From CAVVXX01 sp052389895 (GTDB lineage: Bacteria; Pseudomonadota; Alphaproteobacteria; Micropepsales; Micropepsaceae), in contig JBQTHM010000021.1 in assembly GCA_052389895.1 (NCBI GenBank), forward strand, positions 1 to 58,366: a stretch of DNA of 58,366 bases, read 5' to 3'. A program made the position numbers and the translations under genes. Shown here one piece after another: positions 55,607-58,366 of the stretch. Position 1 is the stretch's first letter, and each line of letters starts with the position of its first letter. A model generated the notes under the pieces. It ran no database searches. It had not been told where the DNA came from and saw only the letters and a list, made by a program, of their open reading frames with translations.

Positions 55607-56763
55607 TGCGGGTGGCCCTGGTCAGCGTCGCCCGCTCCGATTACGGCATCTACCGGCCCTTGCTGCGCGCCCTTCGGCGCGCGCCCCAATTCGACATGCA
55701 GCTTATCGTAGCAGGCGATCACTGCGCGGACGCCTTCGGACGCACCATTACGGAAATCGAGCGCGATCCATGGCCAATCGCGGCCTCGGTCGACATGACG
55801 CCGGCCGGCGACGGACCGCCGGCAATGGCGGCAGGCATGGGACGCGGCTGCATCGGTCTTGCGCAGGCCTATGAACGGCTGAAGCCCGATCTTCTTTTCG
55901 TGCTGGGCGACCGTTTCGAGATGCTGGCAGCAGCGGCCGCCGCCACGCCCTTTCCCATCCCGATTGCGCACCTGCATGGGGGAAGCCTGACGGAAGGCGC
56001 TCGCGATGACGCGATCCGTCACGCGATCACCAAACTGTCCCACCTGCATTTTGCGGACCATGAGTCCTGTCGCCGCCGAATCCTGCAGATGGGCGAGGAG
56101 CCAGAACGCGTCTATACGGTGGGGGCGCTCGCGCTCGACGGAATCCACGTAACGCCCCTCATTCCTGCGGCGAAACTTATGGATGAATTGAACCTGGCGA
56201 GCGGAGAGCAGAAACCGCTTCTCGTTACCTTCCACCCGGTGACACAGGAACCGGGCCGTGCATCGGAATACATGAACAATCTGTTTGCAGCGCTCGATGC
56301 AGTCGCTCTCCCCGTTGTCTTCACCTATCCCAACGCCGATCCCGAAGGTCAAGAGATCATTGCGCTGGTCAAGTCCTATACGGCACGCCGGAAGGATGCC
56401 GTCGCCATAGCCAATCTTGGCGCCCACAAATTCCATTCGCTCTGTGCCTGCGCGGCGGCAATGGTGGGCAACTCATCGAGCGGGATCATCGAGGCGATGA
56501 GTTTTCATCTGCCCGTAGTGGATATTGGAACGCGCCAGAAGAACCGCTTTGCGCCCAATAATGTCATCCATTGCGGTTATGACGCGCAGGAGATCGAACG
56601 CGCGCTTCGCCGCGCCTGTTCCCAGGAATTCCGCCAATCCCTCGCCGGACTCGAAAATCCTTACGGCGATGGCCGCGCGGCAGATCGCATTCTGAACGTA
56701 CTCAAGAATCCTCCTGATGGTGGATTCGGTACGCTCAAGCGGTTTCGGGATCTCATGTCATGA
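55603..56763 (+). CDS. neuC: UDP-N-acetylglucosamine 2-epimerase, hydrolysing (NeuC/LegG family)
   Basis: Removes the nucleotide and inverts C2 to give the hexose for NeuB. The 386 residues have LVSVARSDYGIYRPLLRAL, FVLGDRFEMLAAAAA, IAHLHGGSLTEGARDD, VTFHPVTQEP, VGNSSSGIIEA and DIGTRQKNR, all typical of the hydrolysing NeuC/LegG group and not of WecB. In the GDP pathway LegG acts on the GDP-diacetamido sugar; which nucleotide is used here is not shown by sequence. Coupled to neuB and to the next gene by ATGA overlaps. Confidence 0.9.
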   Translation: MMRVALVSVARSDYGIYRPLLRALRRAPQFDMQLIVAGDHCADAFGRTITEIERDPWPIAASVDMTPAGDGPPAMAAGMGRGCIGLAQAYERLKPDLLFVLGDRFEMLAAAAAATPFPIPIAHLHGGSLTEGARDDAIRHAITKLSHLHFADHESCRRRILQMGEEPERVYTVGALALDGIHVTPLIPAAKLMDELNLASGEQKPLLVTFHPVTQEPGRASEYMNNLFAALDAVALPVVFTYPNADPEGQEIIALVKSYTARRKDAVAIANLGAHKFHSLCACAAAMVGNSSSGIIEAMSFHLPVVDIGTRQKNRFAPNNVIHCGYDAQEIERALRRACSQEFRQSLAGLENPYGDGRAADRILNVLKNPPDGGFGTLKRFRDLMS

Positions 56764-57395
56764 CCAAGCCGCTGGTTGCTATCGGAGCGGGCGGGCACGC
56801 CAGAGTGGTCTGGGATGCTGCGCGGCTAGCCGGGTTGCCCTTGGCCGGAACCGTGGCGCCGGAAGCGCATTCTTCGCTGCCCTATCTCGGTAATGACAAT
56901 TTGCTTGCGGACTATGATTTCATCCGCCGTCACAGTTTTATTCTTGGTCTCGGCGATATCAGCAAACGACAGCAGCTGGCGGACAAACTCGACGCCCGAG
57001 CCAATTGGACTAACGTCATCCATCCTTCAGCTGTTCTCGCAGAGGAGGTTCGCCTGGGCGAAGGATCGTTTGTCGCCGCCGGCGCCGTCATCAATCCCGG
57101 CGCTGTTCTGGGCCGCCACGTCGTTGTCAATACGCGAGCCAGCATTGACCATGATTGCGTAATCGGGGATCACTGTTTCATTGGTCCGGGAGCCACGCTG
57201 GCCGGCGGCGCGACGTGCGGCGCCGGCTCGCTGATTGGCGTTGGCGCCTGCCTGGTTCCGCGCGTCAAAATTGGGGCGCGGACGATTGTCGGTGCGGGAG
57301 CCGTCGTCATTCACGACCTCGACGACAACATCACGGCTGTCGGTTGCCCCGCCCGTCCTGTCGCGCCGAACACGGCGTCCCAACCGCGCTCGTAA
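56760..57395 (+). CDS. neuD: NeuD/PglD-family sugar acyltransferase (hexapeptide repeats)
   Basis: A 211-residue protein with an N-terminal Rossmann-like PglD domain (VAIGAGGHARVVWDAARL) and a left-handed beta helix of hexapeptide repeats (about 90-190: VIHPSAVLAEEVRLGEGSFV, DHDCVIGDHCFIGPGA, VTGCG-like turns). The histidine in SIDHDCVIG is the expected general base. Likely N- or O-acetylates the sugar (LegH- or NeuD-type). The 3' end overlaps the convergent glycosyltransferase gene by 85 bases. Confidence 0.85.
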   Translation: MTKPLVAIGAGGHARVVWDAARLAGLPLAGTVAPEAHSSLPYLGNDNLLADYDFIRRHSFILGLGDISKRQQLADKLDARANWTNVIHPSAVLAEEVRLGEGSFVAAGAVINPGAVLGRHVVVNTRASIDHDCVIGDHCFIGPGATLAGGATCGAGSLIGVGACLVPRVKIGARTIVGAGAVVIHDLDDNITAVGCPARPVAPNTASQPRS

Positions 57396-58366
57396 GCTTC
57401 GAAATCGTGGGCAATTGCGAAGTCATGGGCGATCCGCTGGGCCGTGCGAACCATTTCCAGCCGATCGTCGATCTGGGCAATGCAGTCTGCCATTGCATCG
57501 GTTGATGCGAACGACAGCGGGTAGCCGTCAACGATTCCGCTAAAGGCGACGGGCGTCCCCATCACCGGCGCTCCGTAGCCGAAAGCCTCGATGACCTTGG
57601 TCTTGACGCCACCTTTGGTGAAGGACGGAACGGTCAAGATGGCATGAGGGGTGTAAGCGACCGAGAGATCGTCCGCGAAGCCGGCGAACCGCACATGCCG
57701 TGGCGACTCCCAGTTTCTCGTCATCTGGCCGTAAATGGTCAGCTGGCGGCTCAGCGCATGACGCCGCCACATGTTGAGCAGGCAGGCGATGGCCGCCACG
57801 TTCTGTTGCAGCCGGTCCGTTCCCACGAAGACGAATTCGAATGGCGGCAGGGCCGGCGCAGGCGGCGCGCGGACAACCGGGGGTGGAGGGATCAAGACAT
57901 GCACAGCTGTCTGCGTGCGCGCGGCAAGAGTGTTCGCCTCGGACGAAGACACGAGGACGACGGCATCTGCAAGATCAGCGGCTTCCTTCTCCGCTGCCCA
58001 CAGGTTCTTGGCCTCGCGCCAATAAATCAGGCGCGACGGCGCATGCCGTGAAAGCCATTCCGCAACGCGCGGCGTCAGGTGGCTGGCGAGGTATCCCAGA
58101 TTGAGCGCCTCATTTCCTTCCGCGAAATTCCGGTAGCGAAGGGAAAAGAGATCATCTGCGTCAAGAACAATTCGCATCTTTGGATGGCGGGCGCGAATGG
58201 CCCGCATGAGCGGTAGCAACCGCACTGTGTCGATGTAGACAACATCCGCTTGGAACGCGCCGATCCCGTCGAGAATTCGCTGGATTTCCTGCACATCGTC
58301 ATGAAGCAGGACTTGCAGGGCTGCGCGTGGCGCCGCGAGCCACGCGCGCGCGAGAGGGAGGATGGC
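57311..58366 (-). CDS. Glycosyltransferase, GT-B type, 5' end outside the window
   Basis: The frame is open to the right edge, so the gene is incomplete; 351 residues are visible. The C-terminal half has a GT4-like donor domain: FEFVFVGTDRLQQN, VRFAGFADDL, and VPSFTKGGVKTKVIEAFGYG with the Lys-Glu region, then GAPVMGTPVAFSGI. The N-terminal half has an acceptor-type domain with VYIDTVRLLPL and DADDLFSLRYRNF. A GTG at 58294 is not the real start because similarity-like sequence continues upstream. It probably adds a sugar to the surface glycan made by this locus. Confidence 0.8.
   Translation of the reverse strand, partial: AILPLARAWLAAPRAALQVLLHDDVQEIQRILDGIGAFQADVVYIDTVRLLPLMRAIRARHPKMRIVLDADDLFSLRYRNFAEGNEALNLGYLASHLTPRVAEWLSRHAPSRLIYWREAKNLWAAEKEAADLADAVVLVSSSEANTLAARTQTAVHVLIPPPPVVRAPPAPALPPFEFVFVGTDRLQQNVAAIACLLNMWRRHALSRQLTIYGQMTRNWESPRHVRFAGFADDLSVAYTPHAILTVPSFTKGGVKTKVIEAFGYGAPVMGTPVAFSGIVDGYPLSFASTDAMADCIAQIDDRLEMVRTAQRIAHDFAIAHDFEAYERGWDAVFGATGRAGQPTAVMLSSRS

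Overview
The window is dense, GC-rich chromosomal DNA from an alphaproteobacterium. This rests on the ChvI/ChvG-HprK-EIIA-HPr cluster, a DivL-type tyrosine pseudokinase, AddA/AddB of the alphaproteobacterial type, a MipZ-family ATPase, a TIGR02300-like acidic protein, a DUF1150-like protein, a CBS-fused KdsD and the order aroA-cmk-rpsA-ihfB-lapA-pyrF-trpFBA-accD-folC. A Caulobacterales-, Rhizobiales- or Micropepsales-like host fits; genus cannot be set from sequence alone.

Layout. 0-11 kb (+ strand, with one gene on -): carB, greA, a GFA-family protein (-), chvI-chvG-hprK-EIIA(Man)-HPr, then a tandem pair of amidohydrolase-superfamily proteins, the second lacking the metal ligands. 11-24.6 kb: divL behind a perfect CtrA-type box, a ferredoxin reductase/ferredoxin pair on the - strand, then the tightly packed tsaE-amgK-murU-addB-addA and trxA. 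24.6-35 kb (- strand): aroA-cmk, rpsA and ihfB-lapA-pyrF-trpF-trpB-trpA-accD-folC, mostly joined by 4-base start/stop overlaps. 35-45.2 kb: TIGR02300 gene and tRNA-Ala(GGC) on +, fused pabBC on -, a DUF1150 protein on +, then (-) rnd, kdsD, lptC, lptA, lptB, rpoN, hpf, ptsN and an SDR gene with an FNR/FixK-type box upstream.

45.2-48.1 kb is the loosest part: a cysteine-rich small protein, a small exported protein, about 750 bases with only a frameshifted winged-helix remnant, a truncated MipZ-like gene with a degenerate P-loop running in frame into a small exported protein, and a REP-like palindrome. 48.1-58.4 kb is a surface-sugar locus: galE, a CMP-nonulosonate cytidylyltransferase, a (-) operon of nucleotidyltransferase with CBS domains, DegT aminotransferase, NDP-sugar dehydrogenase and SDR epimerase, a (+) neuB-neuC-neuD operon, and a glycosyltransferase cut by the window end. 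The set looks like a legionaminic-acid-type pathway without an obvious 4,6-dehydratase in view.

Together the genes cover pyrimidine, tryptophan, folate, fatty-acid and LPS synthesis, recombinational repair, peptidoglycan recycling, cell-cycle control, and both halves of a regulatory (non-transporting) PTS: HprK/HPr/EIIA(Man) at 7-8 kb and PtsN beside RpoN at 38-40 kb.
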